DNA from: Fragilaria crotonensis
Taxonomy: Eukaryota > Bacillariophyta > Fragilariophyceae > Fragilariales > Fragilariaceae
Direction of reading: 5' to 3'
Assembly (NCBI GenBank): GCA_022925895.1
Contig: JAKSYS010000761.1
Span: forward strand, 1-27,017
DNA: 27,017 nucleotides
The notes beneath the pieces are model-generated. The model saw nothing but the letters and a program-made list of their open reading frames with translations, searched no databases and was not told the DNA's origin. Positions 26,487 through 27,017 of this stretch are shown here, piece after piece. The first letter of the stretch is position 1, and each line of letters starts with the position of its first letter. A program made the position numbers and the translations under genes.

Positions 26487-27017
26487 TATATTTGATTGTT
26501 TCAGATAAAAGTTCAAAGTTCAATCGCTGACTGCTTTGAGTTGTGTTGCAATCCGGACTCTTATTGTTGTGCCCACAGCCTGCTGTGCATGAAATGTGTT
26601 CGAAGAAGGGAGGAGTGAAACAAACTGTTCGTGTGGGAAGGAGAAATTTGATGGATGTCAGAGCTATTCCAGGTTGGGATGCAACATGCAACCCAATCCA
26701 GAGTACAGAACGTCTTCTAGAGTAAAGAGAGCAGGATTATGAGTTGTGATCGCACTATATAAAGTACGTATATACATGCACGAATACAATTCAAATACGA
26801 GTACTGCACTTGGTGTCAAGTATCACCTTGACATCCTTTCTAATTTTGCGCCCCTGTCACGAGGTGACGCTCTGAATTTCCAACGCGTGTACGCTTGTCA
26901 GAAGTCAAAAAGGCCAAGCGACATGACGTGTCTGCTTGAAACAAAACGAATTGTGTGGATAGAGTGGATAGTCGATAGTGGATAGTGGATAGTGGATAGT
27001 GGATGGTGGATAGTGGA
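26487..27017. promoter_or_regulatory. Region upstream of the lipase gene
   Basis: No gene is convincing here. The first part must contain the lipase promoter (transcribed leftward). A TATATAA on the plus strand at about 26755-26761 could serve a rightward transcript beyond the window, but no coding frame follows it. The edge is filled by the heptamer repeat. Confidence 0.4.
26955..27017 (+). repeat. GTGGATA heptamer tandem repeat, cut by the window edge
   Basis: Nine near-identical units of GTGGATA run to the last base, with one 9-nt unit (GAGTGGATA), one GTCGATA and one GTGGATG variant. The array may continue past the window. Confidence 0.9.

Overview
The window looks like nuclear DNA from a photosynthetic stramenopile, most likely a pennate diatom. 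This is inferred from the protein-coding gene types (TMTC-like glycosyltransferase, SDP1-type patatin lipase, PCMT-domain protein, Cupin_4/JmjC oxygenase), from short GT-AG introns of about 70-100 bp, from widely spaced single genes on both strands, and from eukaryotic DNA transposons. Nothing indicates bacterial operons, rRNA, tRNA or CRISPR. The species cannot be named from the sequence alone. Layout, left half: bases 1-203 end in a dispersed repeat carrying two CRE-type TGACGTCA palindromes. A degenerate element with CACTA-type termini starts at 204. Its right terminus (CCATAGTG) is split by a second, larger transposon at 1959-7777, with 21-bp perfect terminal inverted repeats (TIRs) and a TA target duplication. 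That inner element carries two convergent genes whose stop codons are 1 bp apart: a DDE-type transposase with a zinc-binding insertion, of a family I cannot name, and a companion gene on the minus strand. Both reading frames are broken at isolated positions. A TMTC-like O-mannosyltransferase gene follows at 8073-9887. Layout, middle: 10865-16505 is a transposon cluster. A PIF/Harbinger-type non-autonomous element (10865-11962, TAA duplication, 30-bp perfect TIRs) contains a hAT-type MITE (11207-11527, 8-bp duplication ATGATGAC) packed with G-tract and C-tract runs. Seventy-one bases further on lies a 4.47-kb two-gene Harbinger element (12037-16505, TTA duplication) with an apparently intact DDE transposase and a nonsense-interrupted coiled-coil/zinc-finger partner gene. 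Layout, right part: host-type genes dominate. They are an unrecognised 295-aa helical repeat protein (16987-17874), a Cupin_4/JmjC protein with a C-terminal Tudor-like module and an in-frame TGA (18708-20582), a four-exon PCMT-domain gene (21437-23588) and, convergent with it, a three-exon SDP1-like triacylglycerol lipase gene on the minus strand (23782-26486). A foldback copy of the CRE repeat sits at 20828-20984, and a heptamer tandem repeat runs off the right edge. Host genes show no operon-like functional linkage. The TEs form the coherent systems: each two-gene element pairs a transposase with a convergent accessory gene. No restored protein has been written out; breaks are described by position.
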